Below the pieces are notes generated by a model that was not told the DNA's origin, did no database searches, and was given only the letters and a program-made list of their open reading frames with translations. From assembly GCA_002724245.1 (NCBI GenBank), contig PBOG01000170.1, positions 59,589 through 123,588 on the forward strand: a stretch of DNA of 64,000 nt, written 5' to 3'. The DNA comes from Planctomycetaceae bacterium (lineage in GTDB: Bacteria; Planctomycetota; Planctomycetia; Pirellulales; Pirellulaceae). The position numbers were made by a program, and so were the translations under genes. Below, piece after piece: positions 46,806-55,991 of the stretch (position 1 is the stretch's first letter; every line of letters starts with the position of its first letter).

Positions 46806-47053
46806 GTGCGCAGCCGTCATTCCATCGTCATCCAGCGGGCGACATGAAACATAACTTCTGGCCGGCAACGACCAGCGCTGCAAGCTGGCGGGCACACCCA
46901 TCGGCCTGTCGAAAGTACAACCGCTGGGCGTTCAAGAATGCGGGCGGGCGACAATGAACAAACGATAATTGCTCTGGGGCGATTTCCGTTTTTCTGGAAT
47001 ACTTGGTGGACACTGCCAGGCACCTTGTCCCCGCAATCGGCAATAGCCATCAC
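46806..47053 (+). other. Region between terminator and lpxB, nothing recognised
   Basis: 248 bases after the terminator. No gene was recognised. The lpxB frame is open upstream to 47003, but family alignment places the start at 47054, so this should hold the lpxB promoter. Confidence 0.4.
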
Positions 47054-48271
47054 ATGCGGCTGTTCTTCTCCGTTGGTGAACCAAGTGGCGACCTTCATGG
47101 CGCCAACCTGATCCGCTCCCTGCGAGCGCTTGATTCCAGCTGCGCTGTGTGTGGCTACGGCGGTCCCCGCATGGCGACAGCCGGATGCGAGATGCTGGCA
47201 GACCTTACGCAACTGGCAGTCATGGGGTTCTCTCAAGCCGTCACAAATCTGCCAAGTTTCTATCGGCTGTTTCGCAAGGCAGAACGGTACTTGGCTGAAG
47301 TACGTCCTGATGCCGTGATCCTGATCGATTATCCAGGATTCAATTGGTGGATTGCTCGCGCCGCCAAGAAGCACGGGATTCCTGTGTTCTACTATGGCGT
47401 ACCCCAAATGTGGGCCTGGGCTGGTTGGCGGGTACGTAAGTTGCGCCGTCTGGTAGATCACGTGTTATGCAAACTACCCTTTGAAGTCGACTGGTTTCAA
47501 CAGCGTGGCTGCGCAGCGACCTATGTCGGCCACCCGTTTTTTGACGAATTACAGCAGCGACGACTGGACAGTCGCTTTCTCGCCGGACAACAACAGCAAG
47601 GGGGGCAGCTGGTAACTCTCCTGCCGGGCTCGCGCCAACAAGAAGTCGCCCGCAATCTGCCCGTATTCCTGGACACCGCCGAACGGATCTTCAAAGAAGT
47701 ACCCACAGCCCGGTTTGCCATTGCCAGTTACAACGAGGAGCATGCCTGTACCGCCAGGCGGTATCTCGCAGAAAACCAATTGCCCATTGAAGTCTACAGC
47801 GACCGGACACCGGAACTTATCCAGGCGGCGACTTGCTGCCTGGCTTGCTCAGGGTCCGTCTCTTTGGAATTACTGTTTCACCTCAAGCCAACCGTCATCC
47901 ACTACCGCGTTCCGCGTTTCGTCAAATTGGTCGCACGACACCTGCTGTTGCAAGTCAAGTACTTTACGCTGGTCAATCTACTGGCTGCCAAAGACGCCTT
48001 TCAATCGAGCCACCGAGGCTACCATCCCGCAGATCCGAATGCGGCAGACGTGCCCTTCCCCGAGTATTTGACAGATCGAGGCATGTCACCACAACTGGCT
48101 CCACATCTGATTGAATGGCTTACTAGCCCTGCAAGTTTACAAGCACAACACGATCGTCTGGCCAGACTGAAACTGGAAGTTGCCCACGGTGGTGCATCGG
48201 ATCGCGCTGCCACCTACATCCTCAATCAGTTGGCATCATCGCAAGGCGACAGTCGAACGCGAGCGGCCTAA
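47054..48271 (+). CDS. lpxB: Lipid-A-disaccharide synthase
   Basis: 405 residues from ATG 47054, where the family begins: MRLFFSVGEPSGDLHGANL. LpxB condenses UDP-2,3-diacylglucosamine with lipid X to make lipid A disaccharide at the inner membrane. Conserved marks are the GEPSGD loop, VILIDYPGFNWWIARAAKK, YYGVPQMWAWAGWR, CKLPFEVDWF, YVGHPFFDEL and LLPGSRQQEV (UDP-binding), and ACSGSVSLELL. It lies alone; other lpx genes are not in the window. It supports a lipid-A-containing outer membrane, as is now accepted for many planctomycetes. Confidence 0.95.
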   Translation: MRLFFSVGEPSGDLHGANLIRSLRALDSSCAVCGYGGPRMATAGCEMLADLTQLAVMGFSQAVTNLPSFYRLFRKAERYLAEVRPDAVILIDYPGFNWWIARAAKKHGIPVFYYGVPQMWAWAGWRVRKLRRLVDHVLCKLPFEVDWFQQRGCAATYVGHPFFDELQQRRLDSRFLAGQQQQGGQLVTLLPGSRQQEVARNLPVFLDTAERIFKEVPTARFAIASYNEEHACTARRYLAENQLPIEVYSDRTPELIQAATCCLACSGSVSLELLFHLKPTVIHYRVPRFVKLVARHLLLQVKYFTLVNLLAAKDAFQSSHRGYHPADPNAADVPFPEYLTDRGMSPQLAPHLIEWLTSPASLQAQHDRLARLKLEVAHGGASDRAATYILNQLASSQGDSRTRAA

Positions 48272-48554
48272 AGGTCTACAGCTGTCCTGCCAACGTAAAC
48301 GCGGCGAGAATTTGTCTTCGACCTGGCCTGTTCTTCAGGCTACGAACTCAAAGGCCTGTACAACAAATGCCCCTGGCGTGACGTATGCCTGGCGCGTCTC
48401 CCTCTTGATTTGCTCGATGCTTCAGCAAGACCATATGATGACAGATCAAGTGCGGCGTTGCCGGAACTCGACCAATCACTAATAGCGTCGGCCGCTGCCA
48501 GCTTCTTAGTCAGTCAGCGGTACCCCTTGTCCCTTCGACAGTGAAAGCGAATCG

Positions 48555-49373
48555 GTGTTTCTAGCAGACCCCCCCGCAACTCAATTTGACCTCCATTTCC
48601 GGATCATCGGATTTCACGTTCGCGTCACACCTTTTTTCTGGCTAGCAGCGGGTGTTATAGGGCATAGCCTGGCTGCAGGTTTCAGTTACCAAATGCAAGA
48701 TCAGAGTCCTACAACCGGAGTCCTTTTACTACTCTGGATCTTGTGTGTGTTCCTGTCCATTCTGATCCATGAGCTGGGCCATGCGGTCGCAATGCGCTAT
48801 TACGGAATGAATGCCCGTATCGTGCTTTGGCATTTCGGCGGCATCGCGATCCCAGAATCGGTTTCGTCTTTTGTCGGATTTGGATCGCGCACCAAACCTC
48901 ACGCACAGATTGTGATTTCAGCTGCCGGTCCCGTTGCCCAACTTCTGCTGGCGGTTGCCATCGTCATTGGTGCACGATTGGGTGGATTTCGTGTCGACAC
49001 AATGATCAACTGGGTGAACAGTACCTTCGCGCTGACATCAGAACATCTGACGGCACCTTCACCCCCGATGCAGGTGTTACTGACATTCTTGCTGTGGCCC
49101 AGCATCTCCTGGGCCTTACTCAACCTGCTCCCCATTTATCCGCTCGATGGCGGACAAATCACGCGAGAACTCTGCACGCTGTTTTCAATGAGTAATGGAA
49201 CGCGCATTTCACTCGCCGTTTCGTTCGCCACAGCAGTCGGTGTCGCGGCCTACGGATTCCAACGGGGTGATATGTTCCTCGCCATCATGTTTGGGGCTCT
49301 GGCTTACTCAAGCTATCAAATGCTACAGAGGTACAGTGGGCATAGTGGCTTTGGAGGCGGCTTCGGTCGCTAG
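48555..49373 (+). CDS. Site-2 protease family (M50) membrane metalloprotease
   Basis: 272 residues, GTG start at 48555. Six or so membrane segments. Zinc motif HELGH at 72-76 within a membrane segment and the third ligand in NLLPIYPLDGG at 190-200 (Asp198) are intact. No PDZ or CBS domain is attached, placing it in the short M50B group seen next to many housekeeping genes. It would cleave membrane-embedded substrates such as anti-sigma factors. The downstream SGNH gene starts 4 nt after its stop, so they are probably translationally coupled. Confidence 0.9.
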   Translation: MFLADPPATQFDLHFRIIGFHVRVTPFFWLAAGVIGHSLAAGFSYQMQDQSPTTGVLLLLWILCVFLSILIHELGHAVAMRYYGMNARIVLWHFGGIAIPESVSSFVGFGSRTKPHAQIVISAAGPVAQLLLAVAIVIGARLGGFRVDTMINWVNSTFALTSEHLTAPSPPMQVLLTFLLWPSISWALLNLLPIYPLDGGQITRELCTLFSMSNGTRISLAVSFATAVGVAAYGFQRGDMFLAIMFGALAYSSYQMLQRYSGHSGFGGGFGR

Positions 49374-49377
49374 GACC

Positions 49378-50181
49378 ATGCGAGGCACGACAATCCGGGA
49401 AAACAATCTGATCTCTCCATCTCGGCGCGTGATCCTGCTGGGTGCCAGCAACTTGACGCGAGGCATTTCTACCGCCGTGGAAACCGCGAAGACGATATGG
49501 GGTACTCCCCTGGACGTCATGTCCGCGTTAGGCCACGGAAGGTCCTACGGAAAAACTCAAAGAGTACTGGGCCGCACTTTACCTGCCATCATCGAATGCG
49601 GACTCTGGCAGGACCTGGACAACCGTCCGCGAGCGGATACCGCATCTTTGATTACAGATGTGGGCAACGACCTGTTATTCGGCGTTTCCCCTCAGCGTGT
49701 GGTTGAATGGGTTGACCAATGCCTGGAACGCTTGGCTTCCGTTTCTCAGTCGCTGGTAATCACCGAACTTCCCTTAATCAACTTAGCCAAATTAACGTCT
49801 TCCCGATTTCGTCTTTTCCGCACGATCCTCTTTCCCGCTTGCCGAATGACACTTTTGGAAACGGTCAAGGCCGCGGAGGACCTGAATGACGGCTTGTTAG
49901 AACTAGCCAATCGATATCGTGCTCAGGTCGTTCGCCCTGACGGGGCCTGGTACGGCTTCGATCCGATTCACATCAAGATGCGACACTGGCCAACCGCTTG
50001 GGCACAGATTATGCAACCCTGGTCACAACAGGCACTACGAACATCAGCTAAAAGGTCCTTCTTCAGGTGGATCTGGCTGCGTAGTCTGACACCGCATTAC
50101 CGCCAGCTTTTTGGTTTTAACCAACGCAAAACACAACCCGCCGCAGTATTTGCAGATCGCAGCCGTATCTCGTTGTATTGA
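49378..50181 (+). CDS. SGNH-type hydrolase-like protein
   Basis: 267 residues from ATG 49378. The longer open frame starting at 49195 overlaps the protease gene and is not used. Possible SGNH blocks: VILLGASNLTRG (block I, with Ser before Asn), TDVGNDLLFG (a GND block) and FDPIHIKMRHW (DxxH with the catalytic Asp/His). This suggests an esterase or acyltransferase of the GDSL/SGNH fold, but block I deviates from GDS. It lacks a signal peptide and is close behind the M50 protease gene. Confidence 0.7.
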   Translation: MRGTTIRENNLISPSRRVILLGASNLTRGISTAVETAKTIWGTPLDVMSALGHGRSYGKTQRVLGRTLPAIIECGLWQDLDNRPRADTASLITDVGNDLLFGVSPQRVVEWVDQCLERLASVSQSLVITELPLINLAKLTSSRFRLFRTILFPACRMTLLETVKAAEDLNDGLLELANRYRAQVVRPDGAWYGFDPIHIKMRHWPTAWAQIMQPWSQQALRTSAKRSFFRWIWLRSLTPHYRQLFGFNQRKTQPAAVFADRSRISLY

Positions 50182-50669
50182 TACAGGAATGGCAGCAAGG
50201 TCACAGCTACATCAAGACACATCGCGTCTGTCGCCTGGAACAATCCAGACGACTCAGACTTTCGTTGTCTCCCAAAACACCAATGAGTTGTAGCACCACA
50301 AACTTCGACAACGTTTCACGAATTGAATTCGTGTATTTCATTTATTGGTCCAAGATTGATTTATGCGCTAAATCCCCTCAAGCCGATCCATGTTCAGTCA
50401 AATGTCCCGCGCACAAATTTTTCGCTCGTCCTTGTTTTTCATGCAAAAAGATGTTGCATTAATTCAGGCGATCCGTACAAATACACCGTTGTAGGAGTAT
50501 TGGTAACCACTGTTGTTCAAGACCTGGTTGGTTCGGAACAAGAAGCTGATTGATTTTCGATCGGAACAGTGGCTATAAAGTTGTCCGCTGAACTAGCGAA
50601 TTGGTGACTGGCAAAGTTCGGTTGCCAGATTTGTGGTTTAGCAGAACCTTGTTTTACGGAGGATGTACT
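50182..50669 (+). other. AT-richer region upstream of the histone-like gene
   Basis: 488 bases without a recognisable gene. It contains a perfect 17-bp palindrome CACGAATT-G-AATTCGTG at 50317-50333 followed by T/A-rich sequence, which could be an operator or a weak terminator for the SGNH gene. The stretch 50390-50600 is AT-richer than the surroundings and probably carries the promoter and a long leader. Confidence 0.45.
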
Positions 50670-50915
50670 GTGGCTAAGAAGAAGGCCAAGAAGAAGGCTG
50701 CCCCCAAGAAGAAGAAGGCCGCCCCGAAGAAGAAGAAGGCCGCTAAGAAGAAGGCCGCTAAGAAGAAGGCTGCCCCCAAGAAGAAGAAGGCCGCCAAGAA
50801 GAAGGCTGCCCCCAAGAAGAAGAAGGCCGCCAAGAAAAAGGTAGCCAAGAAGAAAGCGGCACCCAAGAAGAAGAAAGCCGCTAAGAAAAAGACAGCCAAA
50901 CGGAAGAAGAAGTAG
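50670..50915 (+). CDS. Histone H1-like Lys/Ala/Pro-repeat protein
   Basis: 81 residues from GTG 50670, with GGAGG 7 nt upstream; upstream ATG codons lead to early stops. Composition is almost only Lys, Ala and Pro, in repeats of KKKAAPKKKK and KKAAKKK, ending KRKKK. At DNA level the unit is about 33 bp (GCC AAG AAG AAG GCT GCC CCC AAG AAG AAG AAG) with small variants, so the gene is itself a tandem repeat that can gain or lose units. It resembles the C-terminal tail of eukaryotic histone H1, the Hc1/Hc2 proteins of chlamydiae and AlgP. It should bind DNA without sequence specificity and help compact the nucleoid. Confidence 0.88.
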   Translation: MAKKKAKKKAAPKKKKAAPKKKKAAKKKAAKKKAAPKKKKAAKKKAAPKKKKAAKKKVAKKKAAPKKKKAAKKKTAKRKKK

Positions 50916-50976
50916 GCTGTAACGCTAGAGCTTCAACCTGTAACAGTGATTTTGCAGGTTAATGAAACGACGAGAA

Positions 50977-51003
50977 AGAGCCGCGGATCATTTCCGCGGC
51001 TCT
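50977..51003 (+). terminator. Terminator after the histone-like gene
   Basis: An 11-bp perfect stem AGAGCCGCGGA/TCCGCGGCTCT with a 5-nt loop (50988-50992), then ACACTTTTC. The T tract is weak, but stem strength and position support it. It lies between convergent genes and may work for both. Confidence 0.75.
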
Positions 51004-51110
51004 ACACTTTTCTTGGCCTAAGTTGTTTTCGCAGAACGATTTAAGACTCACAGGAAAGACCCTCCTGCGAACGTCCAACCGGTTTGGTGGCAGTGCCCGC
51101 CAACGCCGTG

Positions 51111-52193
51111 CTATCCCAAAATAGGAAGAGACGGCTGGAGCGGTTCATCAGCTGCTTTGGTAACAAGATTTGTCACCAGCGAATGAACCAGTTTCTCTAA
51201 ATGAGGTGCAACAATCGCGTCCTCAAAGAGGCTACCAATCGATCCACCATCACCTTGGCTACGTATCTGGATGTTAATCGGTACGGCGCCCAGGAACGGA
51301 ATTTCATACTCTTGAGCGCGTAATTGAGCACCGCCGGTGCCAAAAATATCGTATTGCTTGTTGCAATCGGGGCAAACAAATCCACTCATATTCTCAATCA
51401 TTCCCAATACGGGAATCTTGACCGTGTTGAACATGGCAATCGACTTGACCGCGTCCAATAGCGCTACATCCTGCGGCGTACAAACTACGACAGCTCCAGT
51501 AAGCGGAAGCAGTTGAGACAACGATAACGCGATATCGCCGGTCCCTGGTGGCATGTCAATGATTAAATAATCCAGGTCACCCCAGTTTGTCTGGCCCAGA
51601 AATTGGGCCACATATTTGTGCAGCATGGGCCCTCGCCACACAATTGCCTGATCAGCTGGTACGACAAATCCGATCGACATCACAGGCATTCCATCATCAA
51701 GGATCGGTTCAATCATGTTGCCGACTTGCTGTGGCTGACCCGAGAGTCCCAGTAAATGAGGGATACTTGGGCCGTAGACGTCTGTATCGAGCAAACCAAC
51801 ACGACAGCCAACACGCTGCAACCCTTTTGCCAGGCACGCTGCCATCGTACTCTTTCCAACCCCCCCCTTACCTGACCCAACAGCAATCACGCTCTTCGCA
51901 GACAAACCAATCTGTCCAATCTTCTGCGGCGCGCGCTCGAAAGTACCGTCTTCGATCGAAATGTTGCGCAATTTTGGCAACGATTCTCGTAGCTTTGACT
52001 CCAACGCAGATCGAACATCCGTTCGCACCGGAAAGGCCCAGCTGGTTAGTGCCAAAGTCATGGTCAGATTGTTATCTACAACCCGAATATCTTTTAACTG
52101 CTCAAACTTCAGTGCGCTGCGACCCGTTTCCGGATCCTGGAAATCTGCAAGTGCCCGTTCGACATCCGCTAACTGAACCAAACTCTCCACCAT
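51111..52193 (-). CDS. Mrp/ApbC-type Fe-S cluster carrier ATPase
   Basis: 360 residues, ATG at 52193. An N-terminal MIP18/DUF59 domain (about 1-90) is fused to the P-loop ATPase, whose deviant Walker A is GSGKGGVGKST near residue 107. LLDTDVYGPSIPHLLG, the IDMPPGTGD motif and the CPDC pair (about residue 267) complete the Mrp/NBP35 pattern. These dimeric proteins carry a bridging [4Fe-4S] cluster for delivery to apo-proteins. The adjacent nuo genes encode many Fe-S proteins, so a service role there is plausible. It ends an apparent three-gene unit with the small unknown protein and the PAS/EBP-like regulator. Confidence 0.94.
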   Translation of the reverse strand: MVESLVQLADVERALADFQDPETGRSALKFEQLKDIRVVDNNLTMTLALTSWAFPVRTDVRSALESKLRESLPKLRNISIEDGTFERAPQKIGQIGLSAKSVIAVGSGKGGVGKSTMAACLAKGLQRVGCRVGLLDTDVYGPSIPHLLGLSGQPQQVGNMIEPILDDGMPVMSIGFVVPADQAIVWRGPMLHKYVAQFLGQTNWGDLDYLIIDMPPGTGDIALSLSQLLPLTGAVVVCTPQDVALLDAVKSIAMFNTVKIPVLGMIENMSGFVCPDCNKQYDIFGTGGAQLRAQEYEIPFLGAVPINIQIRSQGDGGSIGSLFEDAIVAPHLEKLVHSLVTNLVTKAADEPLQPSLPILG

Positions 52194-52218
52194 CGGTGGC
52201 CTCCGTCAATAAATCGCA

Positions 52219-52647
52219 TCATGAATCGGAAAAAAAGGAGTCGAAGGCCTGCTCAACCCGCGACCTTGCTCGATACCTGATGGCATACAGGTGTCGACGC
52301 AACATGCAAATGGCTTCCCCAATTTGGCGTGGTGAAAAAAGTACGTGTGCTGCACCCGCTTCACGCAGGAACCACTCGCTTCGCCGCATCTCTCTGGTCG
52401 TGACAGCCACCCAGGGTGCTTGTTTCCAGCGTTGCCGCACTTGCAACGTCCACGGAATCAATTCGTCCAGCATCGAACGACGTACTTCGACGATCAAGAA
52501 CAACACATCGCAGTTGCTCTCCAGATCGATGCAGGCTGACAAGCTGCCTGTCTCCAGTAAAGAAAGGGGCAAATCATCGGCAAACCTGCGCACAGCGGTA
52601 GCCCACCATCCGGTTTCCTCACAGATCAGCATATGTTCTGTTGCCAT
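52219..52647 (-). CDS. Small protein of unknown function, degenerate receiver-like
   Basis: 142 residues from ATG 52647; a GTG start at 52719 would lengthen it. The pattern of hydrophobic strands and helices (HMLICEET, CDVLFLIVEVR, PWVAVTTRE, GAAHVLFSPRQIGEAICML) is reminiscent of a response-regulator receiver fold. The Asp phosphorylation site would be in VLFLIVEV, where no Asp is found, and the Lys of the fold is missing too. I therefore call it receiver-like only. It sits between mrp (25 nt away) and the EBP-like regulator on the same strand, so it may partner with the latter. Confidence 0.6.
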   Translation of the reverse strand: MATEHMLICEETGWWATAVRRFADDLPLSLLETGSLSACIDLESNCDVLFLIVEVRRSMLDELIPWTLQVRQRWKQAPWVAVTTREMRRSEWFLREAGAAHVLFSPRQIGEAICMLRRHLYAIRYRARSRVEQAFDSFFSDS

Positions 52648-52755
52648 GACGCTTCGTATCGTAGAGTTCAACCCAGTTGGCGACAACCGGACAGAAGGGA
52701 ACACAACGCCGGCATCCACTCAACAGAACACCAGGAAGCAAGTAAGCTTCCCGGA

Positions 52756-54123
52756 TTACTCGAGTTCCAAATACTGGATACGTCTCAATAACCTGGCCCG
52801 TGACATACCCAGCCACCGGGCAGCCTGGGCCTTGTTTCCTTTGGACGCTGTAAGAGTCTCACGAATGAGGCGGCTCTCTACCTGTGACAAAAACTGGTCC
52901 ATTTCTACCGGCTTGAACGCGTTCACTTCACCCTTGGTCGGCTGAATCGCCTGGTGGAACACGAACGGCAAGTCAGCAACCTTGATCTGCGGCCCCTCGG
53001 CGACAGCGGCAGCCTCTTGTATCAGATCACGTAGCTCGGCAATGTCGCCAGGCCAAGGATAAGCCGCCAGGCAATCGATTGCCTCTGGACTAAGCCCACT
53101 GAGCTGCCTGCCTTCTTGACGATTGACTTCTTCGAGAAACTGTTGCGCCAATAGCGGTAAATCTCGTATCCGACTCACTAAGGGGGGTAACTCAATGACC
53201 AGTGAACTTAGTCGGAAAGCCAGATCGTGGGAAAATTCATCTCGCGCAGCAAGTTTCAGTAAACACTGGCGCGTTGTTGTGATAACCCGCAAGTTACATT
53301 GGGGAAGATGCAACAACTCCAAGAGCTCTTGCTGGGCATCGGTAGCCAGCAAATCGGCATTCAACAACAGAATCGATGGGACCATCGCCTCCCACTTGGC
53401 GCGTTCACGTGACATAAACGCTGTAATCGTCGATCGCAACAGCTCACCGTCAAATAATTCCGATGCTAACGGGAGAACGGGAACCTGTTCTTCAGTAGAA
53501 CTGGCGTAGTGAATCGCACGAGCCACTGTTTCACTACCGCTACCGTGGTTGCCAATCACCACAACATGCGTCTTGGAATCACTGGCCAAACGCACCTGTG
53601 CACGAACCCGGTGTAATTCCTCACTCTCACCGACTAAATGGTCTACTCGAAAGTACTGCCCCAGTTCATGACGCAGTTTACGCAGCGTCTGATGCAACTC
53701 TGAAGGTGTAGGCTCCCCTGTCGTTGGCTGCAAAGAGCCCTGCCAGGAAAGAGACGCTTCAACAACGACAAGAACTCCTGACAATTCACCTCCCGTCGAT
53801 TGTAACGGAATAAATTCAGCAACGCGGCGTTCGAGCCTACCGGTCGTAGACCGGTGTGATACCTCCGCAGCCATCCTGACACCTGTAAACACCTCCGGCG
53901 GAGGGCACAGTCCAGACGCAGCGTCCTCGGCGGCGGTAGACCGCGGCGCCGAATGGTAGTCGCACCGCTGTCCAACTAGATCCTCTTCGACAACATCAAC
54001 CCATCTACAGCAGGCTTCGTTCGCAAAGACGATCCGCCGCTGATCGTCGAGGACAAAGACCGGGAGCGAGCTGGATGACAGTAGTTGCTTGAGCGCATTG
54101 GCGGTCGAACGTTTGCGTGCCAT
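52756..54123 (-). CDS. PAS domain / degenerate sigma-54-activator AAA / Fis-type HTH regulator
   Basis: 455 residues, ATG at 54123. A PAS domain lies at about 17-120 (VFVLDDQRRIVFANEACCRW). The central region (about 160-370) has the layout of an NtrC-type AAA+ domain: LVGESEELHRVRAQVRLAS, RVITTTRQ, RLSSLVIELPPLVSRIRDLPLLAQQFLEE and LAAYPWPGDIAELRDLI. However, Walker A is IGNHGSGSETVAR, so the GK[ST/E] lysine is lost; Walker B reads LLLNAD rather than LxLDE; and no GAFTGA loop is seen. The Fis-type helix-turn-helix at the end (GNKAQAARWLGMSRARLLRRI) is intact. It probably binds DNA but cannot activate sigma-54 by ATP hydrolysis. The signal bound by PAS is unknown. Confidence 0.88.
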   Translation of the reverse strand: MARKRSTANALKQLLSSSSLPVFVLDDQRRIVFANEACCRWVDVVEEDLVGQRCDYHSAPRSTAAEDAASGLCPPPEVFTGVRMAAEVSHRSTTGRLERRVAEFIPLQSTGGELSGVLVVVEASLSWQGSLQPTTGEPTPSELHQTLRKLRHELGQYFRVDHLVGESEELHRVRAQVRLASDSKTHVVVIGNHGSGSETVARAIHYASSTEEQVPVLPLASELFDGELLRSTITAFMSRERAKWEAMVPSILLLNADLLATDAQQELLELLHLPQCNLRVITTTRQCLLKLAARDEFSHDLAFRLSSLVIELPPLVSRIRDLPLLAQQFLEEVNRQEGRQLSGLSPEAIDCLAAYPWPGDIAELRDLIQEAAAVAEGPQIKVADLPFVFHQAIQPTKGEVNAFKPVEMDQFLSQVESRLIRETLTASKGNKAQAARWLGMSRARLLRRIQYLELE

Positions 54124-54377
54124 GGCGAAACCCTGTTGTGAGATCCCTCGGCCATAGAGGTATCATACCGTCACGGTCCAGTTACAAATCAGGCAGTCGC
54201 TAGTGACCGTACGGTTACCATTCCACGAACGCTGAACATCGACACTTGCGCGGGAAAAAACAGAACCAGCAACTCTTATCGTACGATCTTTGGAGCCAAT
54301 TCCCAGGCGCAAGCAATTGGTCACTCCAGACCATACTCTTGAGACGGCAAGCGCCGCAGGACACCTTCGCCACCGCG

Positions 54378-55940
54378 CTACTCCGGGATCTGTTCACCAT
54401 CCGGGGCATTCATTCCCAATTCTGGCTCCACCGGTACCTGGCGTGCTCGTACTGCTTGCGGTTCAATCGCGTCCAGCAATCGGCCGGGATCGGCACCGAT
54501 CAAAACCAGCAACACCGAGCAAATCGCAACGACTGTCTGCAAGCCATGGTCAGCGGTCACCGGCGAATCAGAGTGAGGTGGTTTGAAGTACATCACCAGA
54601 ATCACACGCAAATAATAGGCTGCGGCGATTGCCGCATTCAGGGCACCTGCAACCGCTAATACCGCAAACCAGCCACGCATCGGGTGCGTCATATCAAAGG
54701 CGAGTTCGACAGCGCCACTGAACAAGGTCAACTTGCCCCAGAAACCCGCCAGTGGTGGAATCCCGGCCAGTGACAGCATGCACACGGCAAGCATGGCCGC
54801 AATCGGCGCATGGGTTTGACTTAAGCCCGCTAGATCATCCAAGTGTTCCGCTTCTTCTCCGCGGCTACGTACATAAGCGAATGCTCCAAATGTCCCTAAT
54901 GTCGCGACGACGTACAGAACCAGATAGAAGAGCATTGCCGAAAGTCCATGGAGCCCGCCAGATGAAGCAGATGCCAGCCCAAGGGCAAGACCGATCAACA
55001 GATACCCGGCATGCGCGATTGAGGAATACGCCATCAATCGACGAACATGGGTCTGCCACAACGCGCAAACATTACCAACCGTCATCGTGACAATCGCCAG
55101 GACGATCACCAACTTGGCACCAAGATAAAATTCCGCGGGAACGACATTCACCACAATCCGTGTGAGAGCCAGGATCCCTGCAATCTTGGGAGCGCACGCC
55201 AGAAAGGCAGCGTTGACATTAGTCGTACCCTGATAGACGTCTGGGGCATAAAAATGAAAAGGCACCGCCGTGATCTTGAAACCAAGCCCTGCCAAGACCA
55301 ACACCAGTCCCAAGGGAAGCAAGCCCCCGATCTGGGACTGCATAATCTCCGGCAACTTGTCTCGTATGCCCAACAGGTCACCACTACCGACAAGCAGGGT
55401 AGTACCTGACATTCCGTAGACAAAGCTAACGCCGTACAAAAACAACGCCGAGGCCAACAGGCTGAGGAAAAAGTACTTGACCGTAGCCTCTGATGAGGCG
55501 CGGTTACGTTTCCCCAGGAACAAGAGCATATAGGTAGGAATCGATACCAATTCGGTCCCCAGAAACAGAAACACCAGGTCATTTGCCCTGGAGACGAGCA
55601 TCAACCCCGCCACAACCATCAACAAGCCGCCAAAAAACTCGGTGGCTAGCTTTCGACGGGTCTGGCGCCAAGCCATTAACACCATGACCAGACCCAGGAC
55701 CACCGAGAGTAACCGTCCTGTGTCACCTGTCGCATCCTGGATCAAGGGACCGGAATAAAGGACCGGACGGCCCCAGTCACGTACCACCATCACGAGCGCA
55801 AAAAGCAGCGGAAGCGTCGCACAAACGGGCCACCACGAACGCCGACGATCAGCGGCACCTAGCACAAACAGGGCAGTAGCCGACAGGATCAAGGCCCCCT
55901 CGGGAACCAGGATCAGGATGGTTTCTAGATCGACAGGCAC
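54378..55940 (-). CDS. nuoN: NADH-quinone oxidoreductase subunit N
   Basis: 520 residues, GTG start at 55940. About 14 membrane segments of the antiporter-like type. Proton-channel residues are visible in TELVSIPTYMLLFLGKRNRASSEATVKYF (Glu and Lys) and in AVPFHFYAPDVYQGT with SSIAHAGYLL. Last gene of the nuo run. It forms one of the three proton pumps in the membrane arm of complex I. The next gene, the PAS regulator, starts 254 nt further on. Confidence 0.95.
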   Translation of the reverse strand: MPVDLETILILVPEGALILSATALFVLGAADRRRSWWPVCATLPLLFALVMVVRDWGRPVLYSGPLIQDATGDTGRLLSVVLGLVMVLMAWRQTRRKLATEFFGGLLMVVAGLMLVSRANDLVFLFLGTELVSIPTYMLLFLGKRNRASSEATVKYFFLSLLASALFLYGVSFVYGMSGTTLLVGSGDLLGIRDKLPEIMQSQIGGLLPLGLVLVLAGLGFKITAVPFHFYAPDVYQGTTNVNAAFLACAPKIAGILALTRIVVNVVPAEFYLGAKLVIVLAIVTMTVGNVCALWQTHVRRLMAYSSIAHAGYLLIGLALGLASASSGGLHGLSAMLFYLVLYVVATLGTFGAFAYVRSRGEEAEHLDDLAGLSQTHAPIAAMLAVCMLSLAGIPPLAGFWGKLTLFSGAVELAFDMTHPMRGWFAVLAVAGALNAAIAAAYYLRVILVMYFKPPHSDSPVTADHGLQTVVAICSVLLVLIGADPGRLLDAIEPQAVRARQVPVEPELGMNAPDGEQIPE

Positions 55941-55991
55941 GGCAAGATTACTCAGTCAGAAAGTCAATGAAACAGCCACTTACACATTCGG

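Noticed and set aside
48272..48554. Small genes between lpxB and the M50 protease gene
   Set aside because: Only a 100-codon frame that overlaps the lpxB end, without motif or ribosome-binding site.
50654..50899. Phe/Ala-rich minus frame opposite the histone-like gene
   Set aside because: Pure complement of the AAG-repeat; the plus frame has a good ribosome-binding site and terminator.
51587..52945. 452-codon plus-strand open frame
   Set aside because: It runs antisense to mrp, the receiver-like gene and the start of the PAS regulator gene, all with clear or better support, and has no recognisable motif.
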